Positions 1-10,285 of a stretch of DNA of 64,000 bases are shown piece by piece; within the stretch, counting starts at the first letter, position 1; each line of letters starts with the position of its first letter. Position numbers and translations under genes: made by a program. Source of the stretch: JBCCJA01 sp039045975 (GTDB lineage Bacteria; Planctomycetota; Planctomycetia; Planctomycetales; Planctomycetaceae); assembly GCA_039045975.1 (NCBI GenBank), contig JBCCJA010000002.1, forward strand, positions 1 through 64,000, written 5' to 3'. The notes beneath the pieces are model-generated. The model was not told the origin of the DNA. It saw only the letters and a program-made list of their open reading frames with translations, and searched no databases.

Positions 1-183
1 GCGATGCTCGCCGCCGCCCGGGCCCGGGCGTTGCTCGCCGGGCGGTATCACGTCTCGCGGGAGGACGTCGACCGCGTCGCGACGCCGGCTCTGCGGCACC
101 GCATGGTGCTCAGCTTCGAGGGCGAGGCCGACGGCGTGAAGACCGACGACGTGATCGGCGAGATCCTCGACTCGCTCCGCTGA
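1..183 (+). CDS. MoxR-type AAA+ ATPase, C-terminal end (partial)
   Basis: An open frame enters from the left edge and stops at 181-183. The 60 visible residues are an alpha-helical lid: an AAARARALLAGR helix, then a VSREDVDRVATPALRHRM segment, as at the C-terminus of MoxR ATPases, where this helix follows the ATPase core. The Walker motifs lie outside the window. It is followed 28 bases later by a DUF58 gene and then VWA genes, the usual MoxR neighbourhood, where the ATPase is thought to act as a chaperone for VWA proteins. The family is inferred as much from context as from the fragment. Confidence 0.8.
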   Translation, partial: AMLAAARARALLAGRYHVSREDVDRVATPALRHRMVLSFEGEADGVKTDDVIGEILDSLR

Positions 184-211
184 CCGCTCCTGTCGTCCCC
201 GCGTCGAAAGG

Positions 212-1093
212 GTGTCCCGTGTGGCCGTGTCGCTGACCGATCCCGACTTCGTCCGCAAGCTCGAATCGCTGCACCTGCTCGCGCGGAAGGTGCTCGGCGG
301 GACGCTGCACGCCGACCGCAAGAGCACGAAGAAGGGCACGGGCGTCACGTTCGCCGACTACGCCGAATACACCTACGGGGCCGACTACCGCGCGATCGAC
401 TGGCGGGTCTTCGCTCGGTTCGAGTCGCTCGTCATCAAGCTGTTCGAGCTCGAAGAGGACGCGACGATTTACGTCCTCGTCGACCTCAGCCGGTCGATGG
501 AGGCCAAGAGCGACTACGCCCGGCAGCTCGCGGCCGCACTCGGTTACATCGCGCTCAGTTCGCTCGACCGGCTGGCCGTCTACGGGCTCGGCGACACGCT
601 CGTGCCGTTGTTGGAGACCTGCCGCGGGAAGGCGAACGTCTTCCCGCTGCTGCGGGCGTTGGAAGGTGCCGAGACGATCGCCGGCGACACCCGCTTCAAC
701 GCCTGCAGCCGCGTGTTCCAGGCACGGCATTCACGCCGGGGGCTGATCGTCGTCGTCTCCGATTTCCTGTTCCCCGAGGGGTTCGAAGAGGGCCTGAAAT
801 TCCTCGGGTTCCACGGGCACGACGTCTACGCCCTGCAGGTCCAAGACGAGGCCGATCGTAGCTGCGACTGGAAGGGCGACGCCGACCTGCTCTGTGTCGA
901 GACCGCGGCCCGCCGGCGGATCACCGTCACCGACCGCGAAGCGCGGCGTTACGAGCAGGCCGTCGCCGACTGGAACGAGTCGCTGAAGCGGTGCTGCGCC
1001 CGGCTGGCGATCGGGCTGGCGTCGACCGACACCGACGTCGCGTTCGACCGCGTCGTGCGTGATATCCTCTGCCGCGGGGGGCTCGTCGCGTGA
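212..1093 (+). CDS. DUF58 domain protein (VWA-like partner of MoxR)
   Basis: The 293-residue soluble protein carries the DUF58 signature GADYRAIDWRVFAR near residues 52-65, then a VWA-like strand ending VDLSRSM that resembles a metal-binding MIDAS motif. DUF58 proteins sit between MoxR ATPases and BatA-type VWA membrane proteins, as here; their biochemical role is not settled. The GTG start at 212 follows a purine-rich GAAAGG; a second in-frame GTG at 221 is possible. The stop overlaps the next GTG start (GTGA), implying translational coupling. Confidence 0.88.
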   Translation: MSRVAVSLTDPDFVRKLESLHLLARKVLGGTLHADRKSTKKGTGVTFADYAEYTYGADYRAIDWRVFARFESLVIKLFELEEDATIYVLVDLSRSMEAKSDYARQLAAALGYIALSSLDRLAVYGLGDTLVPLLETCRGKANVFPLLRALEGAETIAGDTRFNACSRVFQARHSRRGLIVVVSDFLFPEGFEEGLKFLGFHGHDVYALQVQDEADRSCDWKGDADLLCVETAARRRITVTDREARRYEQAVADWNESLKRCCARLAIGLASTDTDVAFDRVVRDILCRGGLVA

Positions 1094-2982
1094 CGTTCGC
1101 GAACCCGGCGCTGCTGTGGTCGCTGGCGGCGCTCCTGCCGTTGGGGTTGGTCTATTTGCTCAAGGTCCGCCCGCGGACGCGGCCGACGACGGCGTTCTTC
1201 CTGTGGGAGCAGGTCCTCGAAGACAAGAAGCCGAACCGGCTGTGGGATCAGCTCAAAAACGTGATCTCGCTGCTGATGATGGCGGCGGCGTTCGGTGCGA
1301 TCGGCCTCGCGGCGGCCGGGCCGCGGTTCGCCGAGGAAGAGGCGACCGATTTGCTGCTCGTCGTCGACAACAGCCTGTCGATGTCGGCCGACGCGGGCGG
1401 GACGACGCGGCTCGGACTCGCGAAAGACGAGGCCCGGCGGATCGCCCGCGCGATGGACGGGACACGTCGCGTCGCGGTCGCGACGGCGGCCGCGCGGCTG
1501 CGGTACGTGTCGTACCTGTCGGACAACCCGCGCGAGATCTTGGCGGCGATCGACACGATCGGGCCGACGTTCGAAGCGCTCGATCCGTCGGTTCTGCCCT
1601 CCGCCGACGGAAGCGATTCGTCGACGGACGAGGGCGAAGACCGCGGGCAGACGTCGCCCGCCGAGCCCGACGCCGCGGAAGGCGATCGCGATGACGCCGT
1701 TGTTGATACGCCTGCCCGCCGCGTGCTCTTTCTGACCGACGGGCTTCGCGACGACCTGCCCGTCGGCGTCGACCCGTTCGTCGTCGGCGGGAGGGCCAAG
1801 AACGTTGGTCTCGTCGCCGCCGACCTGCAGTTCGCGGCCGGCGACGACACACGTCTGCAGCTCTACGTTCAGACGGCGTCGACACATGAAAGGCCGATCG
1901 AGGTCGACCTGCTGATCTCTCGCGAAGACGACGACGGCGGGCGGGAACTGGCACGGGTCGTTCCGTTGGAGGTCTCGCCCGGCGTCAACGAGCCGCGGGT
2001 GTTGACCGTCGAGGGCGCGTCGGCCGGACGCTGGGTCGCCGAACTCGACACGGCCGCGGCCGCCGACGGCGACGCGTTGGCCGCCGACGACACGGCGTAC
2101 TTGGTCGCGACGGCCGAGCCGCCGGTCGCGATCGGCGTGAAGGCGGGCGACTACTTCTTCGGCCGGGCGGTCGAGGCATTTTCCGGCGGCGGCGGCGGGC
2201 TCGTCACGGCCGCCGGCGGGGCGGCGGTCGACGTCACGCTCGCGGCCGGCGACCCCGGGGAAGCGGCGTCGGCGATCGTGTTCGCCCCGTCGGGCGGGTC
2301 GGCGTTTTGGGCGTCACTGGGTGACGAACTCGACGTCGTCGCGCCGCGGGTCGTCGCCGACGACCACCCCGTGCTCCGCGACATCGATCCGCTGTCGATC
2401 GCGTACGTCGGGTCCCGCGAGCTGACGCCGCCGGCCGGGAGCGAAGTGCTCGTCGCGTCGGCCGACGGCGTGCCGTTGATCTATGTCACGAAAGGCCGCG
2501 GCCGGTCGGCGGTGGTCGTCAATCTCGAACCGGCCGAGGCGGAGTTCTTCTACAGCGCGTGGTTCCCGGTGCTCGTGCGGGCGTCGGCCCGCCATCTGGT
2601 CGGGCGTGCGGAATCGCTGCGGGCGACGTATCCGCCCGGGGCCGACGTCGTGATCCCGGGCGGCGAGGAGATGAGCGGAAGTTTCTTCGGGCCCGACGGC
2701 GTGGAAGTGCCGGTCGTCGGCGGTCGCCTCGACGCCTTGGCGGTGCCTGGGTTTTACAAGTGGCGGTCTTCGCCCTCTGGGGGCTCCGACGAGACCGAAA
2801 GGCCGTTGACCGTCGCGTGCGGCACGCAGTCGGCGACGGAGACGCTGCTCCCGGCCGGCGGGTCGGAGGGCGAGACGGCTGGCACGGGCGGCGGACGCGG
2901 GATCGGGCATTGGCTCGTCGTCGCGGCGGTGCTGTGCGTGACGGCGGAGTCGGTCCTGTATCACCGCCGGAAGATCGGCTGA
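1090..2982 (+). CDS. BatA-like membrane protein with VWA domain
   Basis: The 630-residue protein opens with the BatA N-terminal region (FANPALLWSLAALLPLGLVYLL, then a second hydrophobic segment near residues 57-77) which anchors it in the membrane. A VWA-type domain follows, with VVDNSLSMS near residue 90 as the MIDAS strand and FLTDG near 215. The rest is a large extracytoplasmic part, and a last hydrophobic helix lies near residues 605-622. Start is GTG, overlapping the DUF58 stop. It belongs to the MoxR/DUF58/VWA operon, associated in other bacteria with envelope stress or metal-complex assembly; a specific role cannot be read from sequence. Confidence 0.85.
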   Translation: MTFANPALLWSLAALLPLGLVYLLKVRPRTRPTTAFFLWEQVLEDKKPNRLWDQLKNVISLLMMAAAFGAIGLAAAGPRFAEEEATDLLLVVDNSLSMSADAGGTTRLGLAKDEARRIARAMDGTRRVAVATAAARLRYVSYLSDNPREILAAIDTIGPTFEALDPSVLPSADGSDSSTDEGEDRGQTSPAEPDAAEGDRDDAVVDTPARRVLFLTDGLRDDLPVGVDPFVVGGRAKNVGLVAADLQFAAGDDTRLQLYVQTASTHERPIEVDLLISREDDDGGRELARVVPLEVSPGVNEPRVLTVEGASAGRWVAELDTAAAADGDALAADDTAYLVATAEPPVAIGVKAGDYFFGRAVEAFSGGGGGLVTAAGGAAVDVTLAAGDPGEAASAIVFAPSGGSAFWASLGDELDVVAPRVVADDHPVLRDIDPLSIAYVGSRELTPPAGSEVLVASADGVPLIYVTKGRGRSAVVVNLEPAEAEFFYSAWFPVLVRASARHLVGRAESLRATYPPGADVVIPGGEEMSGSFFGPDGVEVPVVGGRLDALAVPGFYKWRSSPSGGSDETERPLTVACGTQSATETLLPAGGSEGETAGTGGGRGIGHWLVVAAVLCVTAESVLYHRRKIG

Positions 2983-2985
2983 GTC

Positions 2986-5493
2986 TTGGAATTCCTGTCG
3001 CTCGAACCGCTGCCTTGGCTCGCGACGCTCGTCGCGGTGGCGTGGGCGTTGCGCGTCAGCCTCGTCGACCAACCGGTCGCGCGGCGGGCTGTCGGGGCGG
3101 CCTTCCGGGCGTTGGCGATCGTCGCGTTGATCGTCGGGCTCTGCCGGCCCTACTGGCTGACGCCGAGCACTCGGACGCACGTCGTGTTCGTCGTCGACGT
3201 CAGCGACTCGGTCGACCTCGACGGCGTCGCGTCGGCGGCCGGGCGGATCGAGGCGGCGATCGACAGGCTTGGGCCCACGGACGGATGGACCTTGTACGCG
3301 GCCGGCGAATCCCTCCGGCCGATCGAGTCGGTCGAAGAACTTTCGGGCTTGGCCGCCACTTGGCGGGAGGGCATCAAGGACGACGCGTTCCGCGGGGAGA
3401 GCCGGCTCGGAGCGTCGCTGCTCGAGGCGCGGCTGGCATTTCCCGCGGGGCGGTCGCGGCGACTGGTGTTGTTCAGCGACGGGCGTCCGACCGACGACGA
3501 CCTCACTGGATCGCTGAGGCAGTTGGAGGCCGAGGGCACGGAGGTCGTCTTCGACCCGCTCGCGCCGCTCGGCGACGCGGAGGCGGCCGTCGTCTCGGTC
3601 GAGCCGGCTTCGCCGGTCGCGTTCCGCGGCGAGATCGCCCGGCTGCGGACGACGGTACGGTCGAACCGCGACATGGCGGCCGACGTGCGCATCGTGCACC
3701 GCGGCGTCGCGGTCTCGACGAAGTCGGTGACGTTGGTCGCCGAAGAGCCGCTGCTGGTCGAGTTCGACGTCGACGTGACGGCGACCGGCCCGGCCCGCTT
3801 CACGGCCGAGATCGTGCCGGCCGAAGACCGCTTTCCGCTCAACAATCGGGCCGGTTGCACGATCGACGTCCGCGGCGAGCCGCGGGTGCTCGCGTTGCAC
3901 GACGAGCCGCGGGAGATGCGCCCGCTCGCGCGGGCGCTTGAGAAGCAGGGGGTCGAGCTCGACGTCCGCGGCAAGCTCGGCCTGCCGGCGACGCTGGAAG
4001 AGATCCTCGCGTTCGACGCGGTGGTGCTCGCCGACCTGCCGGCGACCGACCTGTCGCCGCGACAGATGCGTCTGCTGAAGCGGTACGTCGTCGATTACGG
4101 CGGCGGGCTGGTGATGCTCGGGTCGGAGAACAGCTTCGGCCTCGGCGGCTATTACAAAACGCCTGTCGAGGAGGTCCTGCCGCTCGTCTCGCGGTTCGAG
4201 AAGGAGAAAGAAAAACCGTCGCTCGCGATGGTGCTCGTGATCGACAAGTCGGGCTCGATGCAGGGGCTGCCGATCGCGCTGGCTCGGCAGGCGGCGAAGG
4301 CGGCGGTTGAGCTGCTTTCGGGCCGTGACATGATCGGCGTGATCGGTTTCGACGGCTCGCCGCGGCTGATCTGCGACCTGACGAGCGCGTCCGACGGGGA
4401 GACGGTGAAGGCGTCGATCGACTCGCTCGAAGCGGGCGGCGGGACGTACGTGTTCCCCGCGATGGTGATGGCCCGCGACATGTTGGAGACCGCGCCGGCG
4501 AAGGTGCGGCACATGATCGTGCTCAGCGACGGGCACACGCAGCCGGCCGACCACCAGTCGCTCGCCCAAGAGGCGGCCGACGCCGGGATCACCGTTTCCA
4601 CGGTCGCGCTCGGTGGGGCCGACAAGCAACTGCTGGCGAGCATCGCGGAGCTAGGGCGGGGCCGGTACTACGAGACGGCCGACCCGAACAACGTGCCGCA
4701 GATATTCACCAAAGAGACGATGCAGGCGAGTAAGTCGGCGATCAAAGAGGATCTTTACGCCGCCGTCCGCACGGGCGACCACCCGGTGCTGACCGGCTTC
4801 CCGGAGGACGACCTGCCGTTCTCGCTCGGCTACGTGATGACCGAGGTCAAGCCGACGGCACAGCTGCTCCTTGCGGCCGAGACGGGCGACCCGCTGCTGG
4901 CGGTCGGGCGGTACGGGCTCGGCTCGGGGCTGGCGTTCACGAGTGACCTGACCGAGCGGTGGGGCGGCGAATGGCTCGCGTGGGGTGACTGCGGGAAGTT
5001 CTGGGCGCAGGTCTTCCGCGGCGTGCTGCGGAAGCGGGACGCCGACGGGGTCACGCTGCGTGACGCCGTCCGTGACGACGTGTGGGCCGTCGACATCGAC
5101 CGCTTCGACGACGCCGGGATCCCGCTGAACGGCGTCCGCTGGGAAGCGGCCGTGACGAACGCCGACGGGCGTGTCGATGACGTCGAAGTCCGTGAGGTCG
5201 GCCTCGGCCGATATCGCGTCGAGGTGCCGGTCGGCGACACGGAGCGCGCGAGCCTGCGGCTGTTCGACGCCGACGCCGACAAGCTCCGCGTCGTTCACTG
5301 GCGACGGCCCTATCCGGCCGAATACGCCCTCGCGGGTGAGACCGACGAAGCTCTGGCCGCGGCCCCGCGTTTCGACCCGGGCGCCGTCACCGAAGGCGTC
5401 CGGCCCGAGCCGAGCCGGCAGCCGGTCGCGCATGTGGCTTATCTGACGGCGCTGGCACTGATGCTGGCGGGGCTGGTCGTGCGGCGGACGTGA
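2986..5493 (+). CDS. Large membrane protein with two VWA domains and a GATase1-like middle region
   Basis: The 835-residue protein has N-terminal membrane segments near residues 8-25 and 40-58, a first VWA-like domain (VVDVSDSVD near 67), an immunoglobulin-like stretch and a class I glutamine-amidotransferase-like region (GGGLVMLGSENSFGLGGY, about 367-385). A second VWA follows with a canonical DKSGSM MIDAS near 419, and a hydrophobic C-terminal helix ends the protein. This VWA plus GATase-like layout is common in planctomycetes; no amidotransferase catalytic triad was identified. The start is TTG at 2986, three bases after the preceding stop, with no better in-frame choice. It is the last gene of the operon, followed by a palindromic repeat. 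Confidence 0.85.
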   Translation: MEFLSLEPLPWLATLVAVAWALRVSLVDQPVARRAVGAAFRALAIVALIVGLCRPYWLTPSTRTHVVFVVDVSDSVDLDGVASAAGRIEAAIDRLGPTDGWTLYAAGESLRPIESVEELSGLAATWREGIKDDAFRGESRLGASLLEARLAFPAGRSRRLVLFSDGRPTDDDLTGSLRQLEAEGTEVVFDPLAPLGDAEAAVVSVEPASPVAFRGEIARLRTTVRSNRDMAADVRIVHRGVAVSTKSVTLVAEEPLLVEFDVDVTATGPARFTAEIVPAEDRFPLNNRAGCTIDVRGEPRVLALHDEPREMRPLARALEKQGVELDVRGKLGLPATLEEILAFDAVVLADLPATDLSPRQMRLLKRYVVDYGGGLVMLGSENSFGLGGYYKTPVEEVLPLVSRFEKEKEKPSLAMVLVIDKSGSMQGLPIALARQAAKAAVELLSGRDMIGVIGFDGSPRLICDLTSASDGETVKASIDSLEAGGGTYVFPAMVMARDMLETAPAKVRHMIVLSDGHTQPADHQSLAQEAADAGITVSTVALGGADKQLLASIAELGRGRYYETADPNNVPQIFTKETMQASKSAIKEDLYAAVRTGDHPVLTGFPEDDLPFSLGYVMTEVKPTAQLLLAAETGDPLLAVGRYGLGSGLAFTSDLTERWGGEWLAWGDCGKFWAQVFRGVLRKRDADGVTLRDAVRDDVWAVDIDRFDDAGIPLNGVRWEAAVTNADGRVDDVEVREVGLGRYRVEVPVGDTERASLRLFDADADKLRVVHWRRPYPAEYALAGETDEALAAAPRFDPGAVTEGVRPEPSRQPVAHVAYLTALALMLAGLVVRRT

Positions 5494-5515
5494 CCGCAAT
5501 TACGTCGTCCGATGT

Positions 5516-5581
5516 CACTAGCCCGCCGCGCAAGCGGTGGAAGAAAAATATGCCTGCCACGGCTTGCGCCGCGGGCTAGTG
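5516..5581. repeat. Intergenic palindromic element, style A copy 1
   Basis: Arms of about 25 bases beginning CACTAGCCCGC and ending GCGGGCTAGTG pair with two mismatches around an A-rich loop. It lies between the convergent VWA operon and metY, where it could serve as a two-way transcription end, though no long T-run is present. The same arm core (AGCCCGCGGCGC, then AGCCGTGG) recurs at 18340-18409 and, diverged, at 40334-40404. Confidence 0.85.
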
Positions 5582-5610
5582 GGTCGCGCCGCGAGCCGGT
5601 GACTGGCGGT

Positions 5611-6912
<1,302 letters not shown>

Positions 6913-7047
6913 AGCGAGGCTCCCCGACGGGCGGGGCAAAGAGTTTGATTGGGTAAAGGCGTGTACGACGCCGGGCGGGCGACGGTAGCGGTCCACGGGG
7001 CCGATCGGCAAATCTGTGGCGACGCCTGTCGACCCCGAGGCCAGCCG

Positions 7048-7920
7048 ATGCCGTTCGACCGCGAACTCTTAGAGATGGGACCCGCAGACGCCGCCGGTGC
7101 CGCGGACGCGCCGCCGCGGCCATACAGCGGCGAGTGGTATCACCAGCTCAGCCGGCGGCTGGGCCCGGTTGCGTGTCGGCAGATCGGCCTGTTCGGCGTG
7201 CCCGATTCGTTCACGCTGTCGGTCGTTGTGCCGGTCTTCAACGAGGAGAAGACGCTCGAGTTGATCCTCGACAAAGTCCGGCAGGTGCCGATCCGCAAGC
7301 AGATCGTGCTCGTCGACGACGGCAGCCGGGACGGGTCGCCGCAGTTGATGCGGGCCGCCGAGGCGGCTTCCAAAGACGACCCCGACAACGCGGTGCTCGC
7401 GGTCTTCCAGGACCGTAACCGCGGGAAGGGGGCCGCCCTCCGACGCGGGCTCGCCGAGGCGACCGGCGACGTCGTCGTCATCCAAGACGCCGACCTCGAA
7501 TACGACCCGGCCGACTACCCGCGCTTGCTCGAGCCGATCGTCGACGGGCGGGCCGACGTCGTGTACGGCAGCCGCTTCCGCGGCGACCGGGCGACGCGGG
7601 TGCTCGACTTCTGGCATTACCGCGGGAACCAGGTGCTCACCCTCGCGAGCAACTGTTTCACGAACATGAATCTGACCGACATGGAGACCTGCTACAAAGT
7701 GATGAAGCGGGAGGTCGTCGAGTCGGTGCTGCCGACGCTCAAGCAGGACCGCTTCGGCTTCGAGCCGGAGGTCACCGCGAAGATCGCCCGACGCAATTAC
7801 CGGGTTTACGAGGTCGCGATCAGCTATGCCGGACGCGGATACGCTGAGGGCAAGAAGATCGGCTGGAAGGACGGCGTGAAGGCGCTCTGGTGCATCATGC
7901 GGTACGGCTTCGGGGATTGA
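7048..7920 (+). CDS. Family 2 glycosyltransferase (polyprenyl-phosphate sugar transferase-like)
   Basis: The 290-residue cytoplasmic GT-A protein shows SVVVPVFNEEKTLELIL at about residues 55-71, VDDGSRDGS near 88 and the metal-binding IQDADLEYDP near 145. No C-terminal membrane helices are seen, unlike ArnC-type members. The pattern resembles dolichol- or undecaprenyl-phosphate mannose/glucose transferases; the sugar is not predictable. The ATG at 7048 has GAGG seven bases upstream; an in-frame GTG at 6949 would add an unlikely extension into the metY leader. Stands alone between metY and ftsH. Confidence 0.88.
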   Translation: MPFDRELLEMGPADAAGAADAPPRPYSGEWYHQLSRRLGPVACRQIGLFGVPDSFTLSVVVPVFNEEKTLELILDKVRQVPIRKQIVLVDDGSRDGSPQLMRAAEAASKDDPDNAVLAVFQDRNRGKGAALRRGLAEATGDVVVIQDADLEYDPADYPRLLEPIVDGRADVVYGSRFRGDRATRVLDFWHYRGNQVLTLASNCFTNMNLTDMETCYKVMKREVVESVLPTLKQDRFGFEPEVTAKIARRNYRVYEVAISYAGRGYAEGKKIGWKDGVKALWCIMRYGFGD

Positions 7921-7958
7921 CCGAAAAGACGTCCGCTTCCGATTCCGACTCCTGAGAA

Positions 7959-7972
7959 GCGCCCGCGGGCGC
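7959..7972. repeat. Perfect 14-bp palindrome upstream of ftsH
   Basis: GCGCCCGCGGGCGC is its own reverse complement and sits about 60 bases before the ftsH start, 39 bases after the GT2 stop. It could be a weak terminator stem or a dimeric regulator site; it may also be chance in GC-rich DNA. Confidence 0.4.
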
Positions 7973-8032
7973 GACGATGCTCCGGTAGGCGGCCGCCGCG
8001 GCCGGGTCCCCGTGCGATGCAGTGGATTGGCG

Positions 8033-9967
8033 ATGAGCAAAGAATCGTCCGAAAAACCGAAGCCGGGCGGAGACGACGGCGGAAACGCCGAGGGCAAGAC
8101 GCCCCGCACGGGCGGCGTCCCGGTTTTGCTGATCGCCGTGCTCGCGTTCGCGGCGATCTTCGCGTTCTTCGGCCAGCGGGGCCCCGCGCCCGGCGCGAAG
8201 GTCAACTGGCCGACCTTCTTGGAGGAATGGTCGAAGGGGACGGACGGCAACTTCGCGCGGGTCGAGAACACCGGTGACCTCTACGCCGCGAAGCTCAAAG
8301 AGCCCTTCAGCGACGAAGACGCCGGCATCAAGGACGCGAAGAACGTCTACGCGATCGCGCCGGCGACGGCCCGCGACAGTGAGCGTCTCCGCGACCTCGA
8401 AGAGAACACGAAAGTCCCGTTCGTCACAAATACGCCGCCGACGATCACGACTGGGCAAATCCTGCTCTATCTGCTCGGCCCGATGATCGTGCTCGGCGCG
8501 ATCTTCTACCTCATGCGGCGGTCGTCGGAGCAGATGGGCGGCGGGATGCTCGGCAACTTCGCCAAGAGCCCGGCGAAGCGGTTCCACGCCTCGGAGCAGG
8601 GCACGACTTTCGCCGACGTCGCCGGCATGGACAACGCGAAACGCGACCTCGAAGAGGTCGTCGAGTTTCTCAAGAACCCGGAGAAGTTCACCCGGCTGGG
8701 CGCGACGATCCCGAAGGGCGTGCTGCTGATGGGCTCGCCCGGGACGGGCAAGACGCTTTTAGCCCGCGCGACCGCGGGCGAGGCGGGCGTCCCGTTCTTC
8801 TCGATTAACGGGTCGGAGTTCATCCAGATGTTCGTCGGCGTCGGCGCCAGCCGCGTCCGCGACATGTTCAAACAGGCCAAAGAGAGCGCCCCCTGCGTGA
8901 TCTTCATTGACGAGATCGACGCCGTCGGCCGCGAACGCGGCGCCGGACTCGGCGGCGGGCACGACGAACGCGAGCAGACGTTGAACCAGATCCTCGGCGA
9001 GATGGACGGCTTCACGCCCAGCGAGACCGTCATCGTCATGGCGGCGACGAACCGGCCCGACATCCTCGACCCGGCCCTGCTCCGCCCGGGCCGCTTCGAC
9101 CGGCACGTCCAGGTCGACAAGCCGACCAAAGAGGGCCGTGAAGGCATCCTCAAAGTGCACGTTCGGAAGGTGCCGCTCGACGACGACGTCGACCTCGGCG
9201 AGGTCGCGTCGGGGACGATCGGATTCTCGGGGGCGGAGCTGAAGAATCTCGTCAACGAAGCCGCGATCCTCGCGACGCGACGCGACAAGTCGTCCGTCGA
9301 AATGATCGATTTCGACGACGCCCGCGACAAAATCATGATGGGGGCCGAGCGGCAGGAGGTGCTCAACGAGCACGAGCGACGCATGACCGCTTACCACGAG
9401 GCGGGGCACGCGGTCCTCGCGTGGCTGCTGCCGAGCCTCGACCCGGTCCACAAGGTCACGATCGTGCCCCGCGGGCGGGCACTCGGGCTGACGCAACTGC
9501 TCCCCGACGAGGAGACGTACCACATCGGCGAGCGGCGGCTGCTGGAGCAGCTCGCGATGATGCTCGGCGGCCGGGCCGCCGAAAAACTGGTCTTCGACGA
9601 GTACTCGGCAGGCGCCGAGGACGACATCAACCGCGCGACGCAGCTGGCCCGCCGCATGGTCGCCCGCTGGGGCATGAGCGACGTGATCGGCCCGGTCGCG
9701 TTCCGTCAGGGCGAAGAGCACCCCTTCCTCGGTAAGGAGATGCAGTCCAGCCGCACGTTCAGCGAGGAGACCGCGCGCGTCATCGACAAAGAGATCCAAC
9801 GGATCTTGTTCGACGCCGAGGCTCGCGCCAGCGACATGCTCATCGAACGCCGGGCCGACCTCGACCGCCTGTCGGAGATGCTGCTCGACCGCGAAAACAT
9901 CGGACGGGACGAGATGGCCGAGGTGCTCGGGGAACGCGAAGCGGCCCCCGTCGCGGTCGCGACTTGA
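8033..9967 (+). CDS. ftsH: ATP-dependent zinc metalloprotease FtsH
   Basis: The 644-residue membrane-bound AAA+ protease degrades misfolded membrane proteins and regulators. It has transmembrane helices near residues 28-46 and 142-162 flanking a periplasmic loop, Walker A GSPGTGKT near 233, Walker B VIFIDEIDAVGR, the arginine-finger region RPGRFDRHV, and the zinc site HEAGH near 454 with a downstream acidic ligand region. All catalytic residues look intact and length is normal. The ATG at 8033 gives the expected short cytoplasmic N-terminus; a GTG at 8012 would add seven residues. No tilS or hpt neighbour as in some bacteria. Confidence 0.96.
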   Translation: MSKESSEKPKPGGDDGGNAEGKTPRTGGVPVLLIAVLAFAAIFAFFGQRGPAPGAKVNWPTFLEEWSKGTDGNFARVENTGDLYAAKLKEPFSDEDAGIKDAKNVYAIAPATARDSERLRDLEENTKVPFVTNTPPTITTGQILLYLLGPMIVLGAIFYLMRRSSEQMGGGMLGNFAKSPAKRFHASEQGTTFADVAGMDNAKRDLEEVVEFLKNPEKFTRLGATIPKGVLLMGSPGTGKTLLARATAGEAGVPFFSINGSEFIQMFVGVGASRVRDMFKQAKESAPCVIFIDEIDAVGRERGAGLGGGHDEREQTLNQILGEMDGFTPSETVIVMAATNRPDILDPALLRPGRFDRHVQVDKPTKEGREGILKVHVRKVPLDDDVDLGEVASGTIGFSGAELKNLVNEAAILATRRDKSSVEMIDFDDARDKIMMGAERQEVLNEHERRMTAYHEAGHAVLAWLLPSLDPVHKVTIVPRGRALGLTQLLPDEETYHIGERRLLEQLAMMLGGRAAEKLVFDEYSAGAEDDINRATQLARRMVARWGMSDVIGPVAFRQGEEHPFLGKEMQSSRTFSEETARVIDKEIQRILFDAEARASDMLIERRADLDRLSEMLLDRENIGRDEMAEVLGEREAAPVAVAT

Positions 9968-9988
9968 ACCGAATCGTGCTTCCCCCGA

Positions 9989-10008
9989 CGACCGGCCCGA
10001 CCCGGTCG
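9989..10008 (+). terminator. Hairpin just after ftsH, possible terminator without T-run
   Basis: CGACCGG and CCGGTCG form a 7-bp perfect stem around a 6-base loop, 22 bases after the ftsH stop. No run of T follows, so it would need Rho or act only as an mRNA end stabiliser. Confidence 0.4.
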
Positions 10009-10055
10009 GCCGGCAAGATCTGCCCGGCTTCGCCGTCCGCCGTGTCCGATCGACA

Positions 10056-10084
10056 TTGACCGTTCGGGCCCGAAGAGCGATATT
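10056..10084 (+). promoter_or_regulatory. Candidate sigma70-type promoter with palindromic spacer, upstream of DEAD-box helicase
   Basis: TTGACC (10056-10061), a 17-base spacer, then GATATT (10079-10084) fit a housekeeping promoter. The spacer holds the perfect 12-base palindrome TTCGGGCCCGAA at 10063-10074, well placed for a repressor or activator dimer. Transcription from here would give a leader of nearly 200 bases before the ATG at 10286, long leaders being known for cold-inducible DEAD-box genes. The 318-base gap from 9968 holds no gene that I can see. Confidence 0.5.
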
Positions 10085-10285
10085 TCGCCACAAGTAGCAG
10101 TCGGGGAACGCGGACGTACCGCGCCCCTGGGCGGTCGCCCGGAAATCAGTCGGCCGCCGCGGCCCCCGCGAAGGGGGCCACCGCTGGCGGTTCGACGCCC
10201 GAATCTCGCGGCGTCGCGTCGTCACGGACGACCGACACGGGTCCGAGAGTGGACCCCCAGATCCGGAAGGCCTTCGGCCGCCCCT

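Noticed and set aside
2314..4629. A 771-residue open frame on the minus strand opposite the VWA genes, and a similar 926-residue frame (40592-43372) opposite secDF
   Set aside because: High-GC codon bias leaves the antisense frame open; both products are Arg/Asp-rich, low in hydrophobic order, and lie wholly over well-identified genes.
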